A DNA stretch of 64,000 bases from Prevotella herbatica (GTDB lineage Bacteria > Bacteroidota > Bacteroidia > Bacteroidales > Bacteroidaceae): contig NZ_AP024484.1 of NCBI RefSeq assembly GCF_017347605.1, positions 2,122,501 to 2,186,500 of the forward strand. The letters run 5' to 3'. Position numbers and translations under genes: made by a program. Shown one piece after another: positions 8,255-18,472 of the stretch (the stretch's first letter is position 1; each line of letters begins with the position of its first letter). The notes under the pieces were generated by a model. The model was not told the DNA's origin and ran no database searches. It worked only from the letters and a program-made list of their open reading frames with translations.

Positions 8255-9610
8255 ATGAATATTTCATTTGAAAATCCTGACAAGATCAATGGTCTGTTGA
8301 CTATTACTGTCGAAGAAGCTGATTACAAAGAGAATGTCGAGAAAGCATTAAAAGATTATCGTAAGAAGGCTAATTACCCTGGTTTCCGTCCTGGTATGGT
8401 TCCTATGGGTCTCGTAAAGAAACAGTTTGGCACATCTGCAAAGATGGATGCTATCAACAAACTTATTGGTGAGCAGATTTACAAGTATGTAAACGATAAC
8501 AAAATTCAAATGCTTGGTGAGCCACTTCCTTCAGAGAAGCAGGAACCACAGGATTTGGAAAAAGGCACTAATTTCACTTTCGTTTTTGATATAGCTGTTG
8601 CTCCTGAATTTAAGATGGTTCTTGATGGTCATAACAAACTTGACCATTATACAATTACTGTTGATGATGCACTTATCGACCGCCAGGTTGACATGTTTGC
8701 TTCACGCGCTGGCAGTTACGATAAGGTTGAAGCATTCGAAGGCAATGATATGCTTAAGGGTGATATCCGCGAACTTGATGAGAACGGTAATACAAAAGAA
8801 GGTGGCATAACTGTAGAGAGTGCTGTCTTAATGCCTGAATATATTAAGGTTGACGATCAGAAGAAACTGTTTGAAGGTGCTAAACTTGGTGATGTAATAA
8901 CATTCAATCCAAAGAAGGCTTACCCTGAGAATGATACAGAAATATCTTCATTGTTGAAGATTGAGCGTGAAGCTGCAAAGGAACTTACTGCTGATTTCAG
9001 TTATCAGATTACAGAGATCCAGCGCTTTAAGAAGCATGAGGTAAACCAGGAACTTTTTGATCAGTTGTTCGGTAATGATACTGTAAAGAACGAAGAGGAA
9101 TTCCGCAACAAGATTGCTGAAGGACTTAAGGAACAGCTTGCTGTTGATGCTGATTATAAGTTTATTCTTGATGTTCGTGCTTATTGCGAGAAGAAGGTTG
9201 GTAAACTTGAATACCCAGATGCTTTGCTTAAGCGCATCATGTTGAATAACAATAGTGATAAGGGTGAAGAGTTTGTTGAAAAGAACTACGAACAAAGCAT
9301 CACTGAACTTACATGGCACATGATTAAGGAACAGTTGGTTGCAGCTCGTGATATCAAGGTTGATGATGCAGACATATTGGATGCAGCAAAGGAAACAGCT
9401 CGCACGCAGTTCGCTCAGTATGGCATGAATAATGTTCCTGATGAGTATGTTGAGAACTACGCTAAGGAAATCCTTAAGAAGAAAGAAAATGTTGACGGAA
9501 TTGTTGATCGCGCAGTAGATCGCAAGCTTGTTGTTGCATTGAAAGATTCAGTAAAACTTAACGAAAAGGAAATAAGCCTTGACGACTTCAATAAAATGAT
9601 GCAAGAATAA
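8255..9610 (+). CDS. tig: Trigger factor (ribosome-bound chaperone)
   Basis: A 451-residue chaperone that meets nascent chains at the ribosome exit. The ribosome-docking loop appears as GFRPGMVPMGLVKKQFG (about residues 45-61), the counterpart of the GFRxGxxP signature. The middle region (about 150-250) should hold the FKBP-like isomerase domain but is poorly conserved, as is common in Bacteroidota. The C-terminal half is helical and charged. The gene lies just before clpP-clpX, the classic tig-clpP-clpX order. Confidence 0.93.
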   Translation: MNISFENPDKINGLLTITVEEADYKENVEKALKDYRKKANYPGFRPGMVPMGLVKKQFGTSAKMDAINKLIGEQIYKYVNDNKIQMLGEPLPSEKQEPQDLEKGTNFTFVFDIAVAPEFKMVLDGHNKLDHYTITVDDALIDRQVDMFASRAGSYDKVEAFEGNDMLKGDIRELDENGNTKEGGITVESAVLMPEYIKVDDQKKLFEGAKLGDVITFNPKKAYPENDTEISSLLKIEREAAKELTADFSYQITEIQRFKKHEVNQELFDQLFGNDTVKNEEEFRNKIAEGLKEQLAVDADYKFILDVRAYCEKKVGKLEYPDALLKRIMLNNNSDKGEEFVEKNYEQSITELTWHMIKEQLVAARDIKVDDADILDAAKETARTQFAQYGMNNVPDEYVENYAKEILKKKENVDGIVDRAVDRKLVVALKDSVKLNEKEISLDDFNKMMQE

Positions 9611-9627
9611 TAGTTTTTTGAAAAAAA

Positions 9628-9661
9628 AACTTCTTTTATAAAGAGGTTATCGTCTTTTTTT
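9628..9661 (+). terminator. Probable terminator after tig
   Basis: AACTTCTTT / AAGAGGTT forms a hairpin, and after a short gap there is a run of T at 9655-9661. Confidence 0.5.
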
Positions 9662-9663
9662 AT

Positions 9664-9671
9664 TATCTTTG
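9664..9671 (+). promoter_or_regulatory. -7 element for clpP-clpX
   Basis: TATCTTTG starts a leader of about 105 nt before clpP. The leader contains complementary CGTTCAT and ATGAACG blocks (about 9691 and 9767) that could pair. Confidence 0.55.
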
Positions 9672-9783
9672 TCTATGTAAAGATCGTCTAACGTTCATCG
9701 TTGGCATCATATTTGCAAGATAGATATAACAAAAGGGCGATAGCCTCTCTTTTTTTATCTTTAAATGAACGATATTTTATATT

Positions 9784-10449
9784 ATGAATGATTTTAGAAA
9801 ATATGCTACTAAGCATTTAGGCATGAATGGTATGGCACTTGATGACGTGATGAAAGCACAGTCTCAGTATCTGAATCCATACATTCTTGAGGAACGTCAG
9901 TTGAATGTTACCCAGATGGATGTGTTCTCACGCCTTATGATGGATCGTATAATCTTCCTAGGAACAGAGATTGATGATTATACTGCCAATACTCTACAGG
10001 CACAACTCCTTTATTTGGATTCTGTAGATAGTGGTAAGGATATATCTATTTATATTAATAGCCCTGGTGGTAGTGTGACTGCTGGACTTGGTATTTATGA
10101 TACAATGCAGTTTATTAGCAGTGATGTTGCTACTATATGTACAGGTATGGCAGCATCTATGGCTGCAGTTTTGCTGGTCTCTGGTCAAGAAGGAAAGCGC
10201 TCTGCACTTACTCATAGTCGCGTGATGATTCATCAGCCGTTGGGTGGTGTGCAAGGTCAGGCTTCTGATATTGAAATAGAGGCTAAGGAAATACAAAAAT
10301 TTAAGAAAGAACTTTATACAATAATATCAAATCATTCTCATACTCCTTTTGATAAGGTATGGCAGGATAGTGACAGAAACTATTGGATGAATGCCGATGA
10401 AGCTAAAGAATATGGTATGATTGATGATGTATTGATACGTAAGAAATAA
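9784..10449 (+). CDS. clpP: ATP-dependent Clp protease proteolytic subunit
   Basis: A 221-residue serine peptidase that forms the barrel of ClpXP. The catalytic Ser is in [11 protein letters not shown], the His in [10 protein letters not shown] and the Asp in [11 protein letters not shown], so the triad is complete. The N-terminal extension of about 20 residues before the conserved core may be a propeptide. It ends one base before clpX and is surely co-transcribed with it. Confidence 0.97.
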   Translation: MNDFRKYATKHLGMNGMALDDVMKAQSQYLNPYILEERQLNVTQMDVFSRLMMDRIIFLGTEIDDYTANTLQAQLLYLDSVDSGKDISIYINSPGGSVTAGLGIYDTMQFISSDVATICTGMAASMAAVLLVSGQEGKRSALTHSRVMIHQPLGGVQGQASDIEIEAKEIQKFKKELYTIISNHSHTPFDKVWQDSDRNYWMNADEAKEYGMIDDVLIRKK

Positions 10450-10450
10450 T

Positions 10451-11692
10451 ATGACAAAAAAGGTATGTAGTTTCTGCGGAAGGGGCGAGAACGAAGTTAA
10501 GCTGCTTATAACTGGGCTAAATGGTTATATCTGCGAGAATTGCGCGCATCAGGCTTATGAAATAGTACAAAGTGCGGGCTTGGCAGACGAAGAACAGCAT
10601 AATGGAGGAAAAGAAAACTCTTTCAAGATTAATAAGGTTCCTAAACCGAAAGATATAAAAAAATATCTTGACGAGTATATTATCGGACAGGACGAGGCTA
10701 AGCGTTTCCTTTCTGTTTCCGTATATAACCATTACAAGCGTCTGCAACAACCTGTAGATGATAATGGTGTGGAAATTGAAAAGAGCAACATAATAATGGT
10801 TGGAAGTACTGGAACTGGTAAGACTCTTTTGGCACGTACCATTGCGAAGATGCTTGATGTACCTTTCACCATTGTAGATGCTACCGTTTTTACAGAAGCA
10901 GGATATGTTGGTGAGGATGTCGAAAGTATTTTAAGTCGTCTGCTACAAGTTGCTGATTATAATGTAGCGGCAACAGAACGTGGAATAGTATTTATTGATG
11001 AGATAGATAAGATCGCACGCAAAAGCGATAATCCTTCAATAACTCGTGACGTTAGTGGTGAGGGTGTTCAACAAGGATTGTTGAAACTTTTAGAAGGCAC
11101 TATGGTTAATGTTCCACCAAAGGGAGGTCGCAAACACCCTGATCAAGATTATATCCATGTGGATACAAAGAATATTCTGTTTATTTGCGGTGGAGCTTTC
11201 GACGGTATAGAACGTAAAATCGCACAAAGGATGAATGCTCATGTCGTGGGATATAATTCTGTGCAGAATGTTAGTAAAATAGATAAGGCTGATCTTATGA
11301 AGTATGTACAGCCTATGGACTTGAAGTCGTTTGGACTTATCCCTGAGATAATAGGTCGTCTTCCTGTTCTTACCTATCTTAATCCGCTTGATCATGATGC
11401 ACTTCGACGCATACTAGTAGAGCCCAAGAATTCTATTATCAAACAGTATGAAAAACTATTTGATATGGATGGAATAAAACTAGAATTTAATGAAGATACA
11501 TTGAATTTCATCGTTGAAAAAGCTGTGGAATATAAGTTGGGTGCCCGCGGCTTGAGATCTATCGTTGAATCTATAATGATGGATGCGATGTTTGAAATCC
11601 CTTCAAAGCGAACAAAGAGCTTTACAGTCACTTTGGACTATGCTAAGGCTCAACTTGATAAGTCTCATTTGCAGAAATTAGAAACTGCATAA
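10451..11692 (+). CDS. clpX: ATP-dependent Clp protease ATPase subunit ClpX
   Basis: A 413-residue AAA+ unfoldase that feeds ClpP. The N-terminal zinc domain has CSFCGRGE and CENC, giving four Cys. The AAA+ core shows Walker A GSTGTGKT, Walker [10 protein letters not shown] and sensor/arginine finger regions. The pore loop is the GYVGEDVES segment. The C-terminal ClpB_D2-small domain includes [13 protein letters not shown]. It is immediately downstream of clpP. Confidence 0.98.
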   Translation: MTKKVCSFCGRGENEVKLLITGLNGYICENCAHQAYEIVQSAGLADEEQHNGGKENSFKINKVPKPKDIKKYLDEYIIGQDEAKRFLSVSVYNHYKRLQQPVDDNGVEIEKSNIIMVGSTGTGKTLLARTIAKMLDVPFTIVDATVFTEAGYVGEDVESILSRLLQVADYNVAATERGIVFIDEIDKIARKSDNPSITRDVSGEGVQQGLLKLLEGTMVNVPPKGGRKHPDQDYIHVDTKNILFICGGAFDGIERKIAQRMNAHVVGYNSVQNVSKIDKADLMKYVQPMDLKSFGLIPEIIGRLPVLTYLNPLDHDALRRILVEPKNSIIKQYEKLFDMDGIKLEFNEDTLNFIVEKAVEYKLGARGLRSIVESIMMDAMFEIPSKRTKSFTVTLDYAKAQLDKSHLQKLETA

Positions 11693-11706
11693 TATATAAA
11701 AAATAT

Positions 11707-11740
11707 ATTGCAGCTGGTAATAGACATTGCCAGCTGCAAT
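11707..11740 (+). terminator. Hairpin after clpX, no U-run on the plus strand
   Basis: A perfect 11-bp stem, ATTGCAGCTGG / CCAGCTGCAAT, begins 14 bp after the clpX stop. No T-run follows it on the plus strand; an A-rich run precedes it. It may stabilise the 3' end or work with another factor. Confidence 0.5.
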
Positions 11741-11789
11741 TAAATGAAAGACAAAATCTAATATAATGGATTAAGAAACTACTTGTTAT

Positions 11790-13967
11790 ATGACAAAGGA
11801 AGTTAATCTTACACAGCAACTCAAACATTATTTCGGCTTTGACAAGTTCAAAGGCGACCAGGAAGCTATTATCAATAATCTGTTGGATGGTAATGACACG
11901 TTTGTGCTTATGCCTACTGGCGGAGGTAAAAGTTTATGTTATCAATTACCTTCTTTGATAATGGAAGGTACGGCTATCGTTATTTCTCCTCTTATAGCGT
12001 TGATGAAAAATCAAGTTGATGTTATCAATGGTATGAGTGAGGAATCAGGAGTCGCACATTATTTGAACTCATCACTAAATAAAGCATCTATACAACAGGT
12101 TATGGATGATGTAAAAAGTGGTGTTACGAAGTTGCTTTATGTAGCCCCGGAATCTCTTAACAAGGAAGAAAATGTTGAGTTTCTTAAATCAGTGAAGATA
12201 TCATTTTATGCTATTGATGAGGCGCATTGTATTTCTGAGTGGGGACACGATTTCCGCCCAGAGTACAGAAATATCAGACCGACAATAGGTAAGATAGGTA
12301 ATGCTCCCGTAATAGCGCTTACTGCAACTGCAACAGACAAAGTACGTACCGATATAAAGAAAAACCTTGGCATCTCTGATGCAAAGGAATTCAAAAGTTC
12401 TTTTAATAGAGCTAATCTATATTATGAGGTGCGTCCTAAAACACAGGATATTGATAAACAAATTATCAAATTTATCAAACAGCATGAAGGTAAGAGTGGT
12501 ATCATATATTGTCTTTCTCGAAAAAAGGTTGAAGAACTTTCTGAAGTGCTCAAGACAAATGAAATAAAGGCATCTCCATATCATGCAGGACTTGACAGTT
12601 CAACACGCTCACAAACTCAGGATGATTTCCTGATGGAACGTATTGATGTAATTGTCGCTACAATAGCTTTTGGTATGGGCATAGATAAGCCAGATGTGCG
12701 CTTCGTAATACATTATGATATACCAAAAAGTCTTGAGGGATATTATCAGGAAACAGGTCGTGCAGGCCGTGATGGAGGGGAAGGTATATGTATAGCTTTC
12801 TATGCACAGAAAGACCTTAAAAAATTAGAGAAATTCATGGAGGGTAAACCTGTTGCCGAACAGGATATAGGTAGACAATTACTTCAGGAAACAGCTGCTT
12901 ATGCGGAATCTTCTGTTTGCCGTCGCAAAATGTTACTTCATTATTTTGGCGAGGAGTATAATAAGGAAAATTGCCACAATTGCGATAATTGTCTTCACCC
13001 GAAAGATAAAATAGAAGCCAGTAAGGATTTGTTAGTGGTGTTGAAGTCAATCCTAGCAATAAAAGAAAACTTCCGTCAGGAATATATTATAGATTTTGTC
13101 AAAGGACGCGGAACAGATGATATCGTGTCTCATCATCATGATCAATTAGAAGAGTTCGGCTCAGGTGAAGACGAAAATCCAAAATTATGGAATCCTGTCA
13201 TCCGTCAGGCACTTATAGCAGGCTATCTTAAAAAAGATGTTGAAAACTACGGATTATTAAAGGTTACTGCAGCCGGTAGACGCTTTATAAAAAATCCTGA
13301 GAAATTCTTTATTGTAATGGATAATGAATTTAAGGATGATTATGAGGAAGAAAGCGGAGAATCTGTAGCAGCGGCACTTGATCCGGAACTGTTTATAATG
13401 TTAAAGAACCTTCGTAAGAGTATGGCTCAGAAACTTAATATTCCAGGGTATGTTATTTTTCAGGACCAGTCTTTGGAGCAAATGGCTACAATGTACCCTA
13501 TTACGAATGAAGAACTGCAACAGATTCAAGGAGTCGGAGCTGGTAAGGCAAAACGATATGGTAAAGAATTCCTTCAATTGATTAAGCGTCATTGTGACGA
13601 TAACGGTATTGAGCGTGCAGAGGAACTTCGTGTGCGTACTGTTGCGAAGAAAAGTGTAACGAAAGTAAAGATAATACAGAGCATAGACCGCCAGGTTGCA
13701 CTAGATGATCTTGCTGATGCCTTAGGTATGGAGCTTCCAGAACTCCTAGATGAAATTGAGGCAATAGTATATAGTGGAACTAAAATAAATATTGATTATT
13801 TCATTGAAGATGTTATAGACGATGATCATATAGACGATATCTATGATTATTTCAATGAGAGTGAAACCGATAATCTAGAGGATGCGATAGAAGAGTTGGG
13901 CGAAGATTATTCAGAAGATGAAATTCGTCTTGTAAGGATTAAATTTTTATCTGAAATGGCAAACTAA
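11790..13967 (+). CDS. recQ: ATP-dependent DNA helicase RecQ
   Basis: A 725-residue superfamily 2 helicase for replication fork and recombination repair. It has Walker A MPTGGGKSLCYQLP, the DEAH box AIDEAHCISEWGHDFRPEY, and motif VI QETGRAGRDG. The zinc-binding domain has C-R-R-K and CHNCDNC (about residues 375-405). RQC and HRDC domains follow (HRDC near residue 535). The protein is longer than E. coli RecQ (about 610) because of an extra helix-turn-helix region and a very acidic tail after residue 670. No promoter is obvious in the 97-bp gap from clpX. Confidence 0.95.
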   Translation: MTKEVNLTQQLKHYFGFDKFKGDQEAIINNLLDGNDTFVLMPTGGGKSLCYQLPSLIMEGTAIVISPLIALMKNQVDVINGMSEESGVAHYLNSSLNKASIQQVMDDVKSGVTKLLYVAPESLNKEENVEFLKSVKISFYAIDEAHCISEWGHDFRPEYRNIRPTIGKIGNAPVIALTATATDKVRTDIKKNLGISDAKEFKSSFNRANLYYEVRPKTQDIDKQIIKFIKQHEGKSGIIYCLSRKKVEELSEVLKTNEIKASPYHAGLDSSTRSQTQDDFLMERIDVIVATIAFGMGIDKPDVRFVIHYDIPKSLEGYYQETGRAGRDGGEGICIAFYAQKDLKKLEKFMEGKPVAEQDIGRQLLQETAAYAESSVCRRKMLLHYFGEEYNKENCHNCDNCLHPKDKIEASKDLLVVLKSILAIKENFRQEYIIDFVKGRGTDDIVSHHHDQLEEFGSGEDENPKLWNPVIRQALIAGYLKKDVENYGLLKVTAAGRRFIKNPEKFFIVMDNEFKDDYEEESGESVAAALDPELFIMLKNLRKSMAQKLNIPGYVIFQDQSLEQMATMYPITNEELQQIQGVGAGKAKRYGKEFLQLIKRHCDDNGIERAEELRVRTVAKKSVTKVKIIQSIDRQVALDDLADALGMELPELLDEIEAIVYSGTKINIDYFIEDVIDDDHIDDIYDYFNESETDNLEDAIEELGEDYSEDEIRLVRIKFLSEMAN

Positions 13968-14037
13968 ACTGACGTTAAATAGCATTAATTCAATAATAAA
14001 ATGGTGAACGTATAGTACCCATGTGGAAAATTATTAC

Positions 14038-14045
14038 TATATTTG
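14038..14045 (+). promoter_or_regulatory. -7 element for guaB
   Basis: TATATTTG is followed by CACGC, 27 bp before the guaB ATG. Confidence 0.55.
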
Positions 14046-14063
14046 CACGCAATAAATTTTTAA

Positions 14064-15557
<1,494 letters not shown>

Positions 15558-15559
15558 TA

Positions 15560-16987
15560 ATGAGATGTAAAAAAACTATATCAGTGTTAACAGCCATGCT
15601 CCTAAACGGGAGCATGGTTTTTGCGCAGTCTGCTGATCCAGTTTTAATGACAATTAATGGTAAGCCTATATTGCGTTCCGAGTTTGAGTATTCTTACAAC
15701 AAGAATAATTCTAACGGAGTCATTGATAAAAAATCAGTTGATGATTATGTTGACCTTTTCATCAATTATAAGCTTAAGGTTGAGGCTGCCCTTGATGCTC
15801 ATTTAGATATGATGAAGTCATATCAAAACGAGTTCGCATCTTATAGGGATAAGCAGATTAGACCTTCTGTAATTAGTGATGCTGATATAGAAACTGAAGC
15901 ATATCATTTATACAATGAAATTCAAAAAAGAGTAGACTCACACGGTGGTATTGTAAAGGTTGCGCATATACTTTTAAGGCTAAATCAACGTGCCCCGCAG
16001 GAAAAAGACGTATCAGCAAAATTACGTATAGATTCTATATATAAAGTGTTACTGAATGGGGCTGATTTTGCACAGTTGGCAAAGAAATATTCTGATGATA
16101 AAGAATCAGCTGTCAATGGTGGTGAGTTACCATGGATACAATATGGACAAACTTTTCCTGAATTTGAAAAACAGGCTTTTGCTATTAAAAAGGGGCAGAT
16201 CAGCAAACCATTTATGTCGCCTGTTGGTTACCATATTATATTGAAGAAAGACAGTCGCAACTTTTTCCCTTATGATTCGTTGCGCAATGATATCATAAAG
16301 TTTATAGAACAACGGGGCATTCGTGAGAACATGATTAATGCACGTTTGGATTCTATATCAAAATTACAGCATGTAACGGTGTCGGACGTGCTTGAAAAAA
16401 AGACACAGGAAATGGAGTCAGAAGACCCTTCTTTGAAATATCTTATTAAAGAGTATCATGACGGACTATTGATGTTTGAAATCAGTAATCGTACTGTTTG
16501 GAAGAATGCTGCAACTGATGAAGCTGCATTATCTAAGTATTTCAAGAAGAATAAAAAGAGATATAAATGGGAGCAACCTAGGTTTAAGGGTATTGCTTAT
16601 CATACAAAATACAAGGATGATTTGAAAGCTGTTAAGAAGATCCTGCGTAAAACGGATTTCTCGGAATGGTCAGATATATTGAAAAGAACATTTAATAAAA
16701 ATAGTGCCCGAATACTTGTTGACGAGGGTCTGTTTAAAATAGGAGATAATTTGTTGGTCGATAATTTTGTGTTCAAACAGAATAAACCATATAAGCATCT
16801 TGTAGATTATCCATACGAAAATGTTTATGGAAAGAAATTGAAGTCTCCTGCAGACTTTTCTGATGTTCGTCAACTGGTGGTCAATGATTATCAGGAATAT
16901 CTTGAAAAAGGGTGGGTTGAGACTTTACGCAAGAAATATCCTGTTAGCGTTAATCATGCTGTTCTCGCTACGGTTAATAAGCATTAG
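15560..16987 (+). CDS. Periplasmic peptidyl-prolyl isomerase, PpiC/SurA type
   Basis: A 475-residue exported foldase. The first residues form a signal peptide ending near MVFAQ. A SurA-like N-terminal helical region (SRxEFEYSYNKN, then DLFINYKLKV) is followed by one parvulin domain at about residues 130-235 (VKVAHILLRL; GGELPWIQYGQ; PVGYHIILKK). The rest has no recognised domain. It begins two bases after guaB and is followed by a second PpiC protein and an OstA-like protein, so a role in folding outer-membrane proteins is a fair inference. A terminator-like hairpin sits inside its signal-peptide codons. Confidence 0.88.
   Translation: MRCKKTISVLTAMLLNGSMVFAQSADPVLMTINGKPILRSEFEYSYNKNNSNGVIDKKSVDDYVDLFINYKLKVEAALDAHLDMMKSYQNEFASYRDKQIRPSVISDADIETEAYHLYNEIQKRVDSHGGIVKVAHILLRLNQRAPQEKDVSAKLRIDSIYKVLLNGADFAQLAKKYSDDKESAVNGGELPWIQYGQTFPEFEKQAFAIKKGQISKPFMSPVGYHIILKKDSRNFFPYDSLRNDIIKFIEQRGIRENMINARLDSISKLQHVTVSDVLEKKTQEMESEDPSLKYLIKEYHDGLLMFEISNRTVWKNAATDEAALSKYFKKNKKRYKWEQPRFKGIAYHTKYKDDLKAVKKILRKTDFSEWSDILKRTFNKNSARILVDEGLFKIGDNLLVDNFVFKQNKPYKHLVDYPYENVYGKKLKSPADFSDVRQLVVNDYQEYLEKGWVETLRKKYPVSVNHAVLATVNKH
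15594..15622 (+). terminator. Terminator-like hairpin inside the start of the PpiC gene
   Basis: CCATGCTCC / GGAGCATGG forms a perfect 9-bp GC-rich stem followed by TTTTT. It lies 34-62 bases inside the coding sequence of the isomerase, over the signal-peptide codons, and could reduce transcription from guaB into the folding genes. Confidence 0.6.
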
Positions 16988-17029
16988 TCTTTGAATATCT
17001 TAATATAATATTGAAATAAAATAGAATTT

Positions 17030-18472
17030 ATGAATAAAGGATATAAAATATTTTCTGGCTTCCTTGGACTACTGCTCCTTATAGGAATGTCAGCTAAAGC
17101 TAATAAGATAGATGGTATAATGTCTAATACAGAAGATTCTGTAAAGGTTAAACCATCTGTACAGAAAGCTCCTGAACATAGCGTTATTGACGAAGTTGTT
17201 TGGGTTGTAGGTGATGAGCCTATTTTAAAGTCTGATGTAGAGCAGATGCGACTGCAGGGCGAAATGGAGGGCGTTAAGTGGGGAGGTAATCCTGATTGTA
17301 CGATTCCTGAACAATTGGCAGTGCAGAAGTTGTATCTTCATCAAGCCGAGATTGACTCGTTGCAAGTTACAGAATCAGACATAGCAAGTAGTGTAGACCA
17401 ACAGATTAATTTCTGGATTAATTCAGCAGGTTCACGTGAGAAGCTTGAAGAGTATCAGGGTAAGACCGTAAACCAGATGCGCTCTGATTTGCATGATGAT
17501 TTCAAAAATCGTCAGCTGATAGAGAAGATGCGTCACAAACTTGTTGAGAATATATCTGTAACACCGTCTGACGTGCGTAAATATTTTAAGGATTTACCAC
17601 AAGATAGTATTCCTTTTGTTCCTACCGAGGTGGAAGTAGAAATACTTGTTCGCCAACCACGTATTCCACAGTCTGAAATTAACAGAGTGAAAGACGAACT
17701 TCGTAGTTTTACAGACCGTGTTACAAAGGGTGAAACTTCTTTTGCAACTTTAGCACGTTTGTATTCTGAAGATCCTGGCTCTGCAAGACAGGGTGGGGAA
17801 ATGGACTATACAGGTCGTGGAACCTTGGATCCAGCTTTTGCGAATGTAGCTTTTAATCTTACTGATCCAAAGAAAGTCTCAAAAATTGTAGAGTCTGAGT
17901 TTGGTTATCATATAATTCAACTTATTGATAAACGAGGTGATAAGATAAAGGTACGTCATATACTTATTAAGCCAAAAGTTTCTGATACGGAAATCAATCA
18001 GGCTATAGGTCGTTTGGATTCAATAAGCAGTGATATCAAGGCTAAAAAATTTACTTTTGAGGAGGCTTGTTCATATCTTTCAGAAGATAAGGATACTCGC
18101 AATAATCATGGACTTATGGCATATAGCGATAATCAGACAGGTAAAATAACATCTAAGTTCCAGATGAAGAATCTTGCTACCGAGGTGGCCAGTGTTGTTG
18201 ATACAATGAAGGTTGACGAGATTTCGGCTCCTTTCAAGATGATTAACTCAAAAGGAAAGACCGTTGTTGCCATCATAAAGCTGAAAAGTAGAATAGAGGG
18301 CCATCGTGCAAAGATAACTGAAGATTTCCAGACTATGCAGGATGTTGTAGAGGCAAAGGAGCGTGAGAAGAAACTCCACGATTGGGTTGTTAATAAGATT
18401 AAGCAGACATATGTCCGCATGAATCCACGATATAAGGATTGTGATTTTGAATATCAAGGATGGGTTAAATAA
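17030..18472 (+). CDS. SurA-like peptidyl-prolyl isomerase with two parvulin domains
   Basis: A 480-residue exported foldase. The signal peptide is MNKGYKIFSGFLGLLLLIG. A SurA N-terminal domain follows (VVGDEPILKSDVEQMR). Two PpiC domains lie at about residues 200-305 (YSEDPGSARQGGEMDY; FGYHIIQLIDK) and 315-420 (KVRHILIKPK; YLSEDKDTRNNHG). This is the SurA domain layout, and it is a closer SurA match than the preceding gene. It should help outer-membrane barrel proteins cross the periplasm. The stop codon and the next start are adjacent. Confidence 0.9.
   Translation: MNKGYKIFSGFLGLLLLIGMSAKANKIDGIMSNTEDSVKVKPSVQKAPEHSVIDEVVWVVGDEPILKSDVEQMRLQGEMEGVKWGGNPDCTIPEQLAVQKLYLHQAEIDSLQVTESDIASSVDQQINFWINSAGSREKLEEYQGKTVNQMRSDLHDDFKNRQLIEKMRHKLVENISVTPSDVRKYFKDLPQDSIPFVPTEVEVEILVRQPRIPQSEINRVKDELRSFTDRVTKGETSFATLARLYSEDPGSARQGGEMDYTGRGTLDPAFANVAFNLTDPKKVSKIVESEFGYHIIQLIDKRGDKIKVRHILIKPKVSDTEINQAIGRLDSISSDIKAKKFTFEEACSYLSEDKDTRNNHGLMAYSDNQTGKITSKFQMKNLATEVASVVDTMKVDEISAPFKMINSKGKTVVAIIKLKSRIEGHRAKITEDFQTMQDVVEAKEREKKLHDWVVNKIKQTYVRMNPRYKDCDFEYQGWVK

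Noticed and set aside
9738..9765. GGGC-GATA-GCCT followed by a T-rich run in the clpP leader, possible attenuator
   Set aside because: The stem has only four pairs including a G-T, too weak to call.
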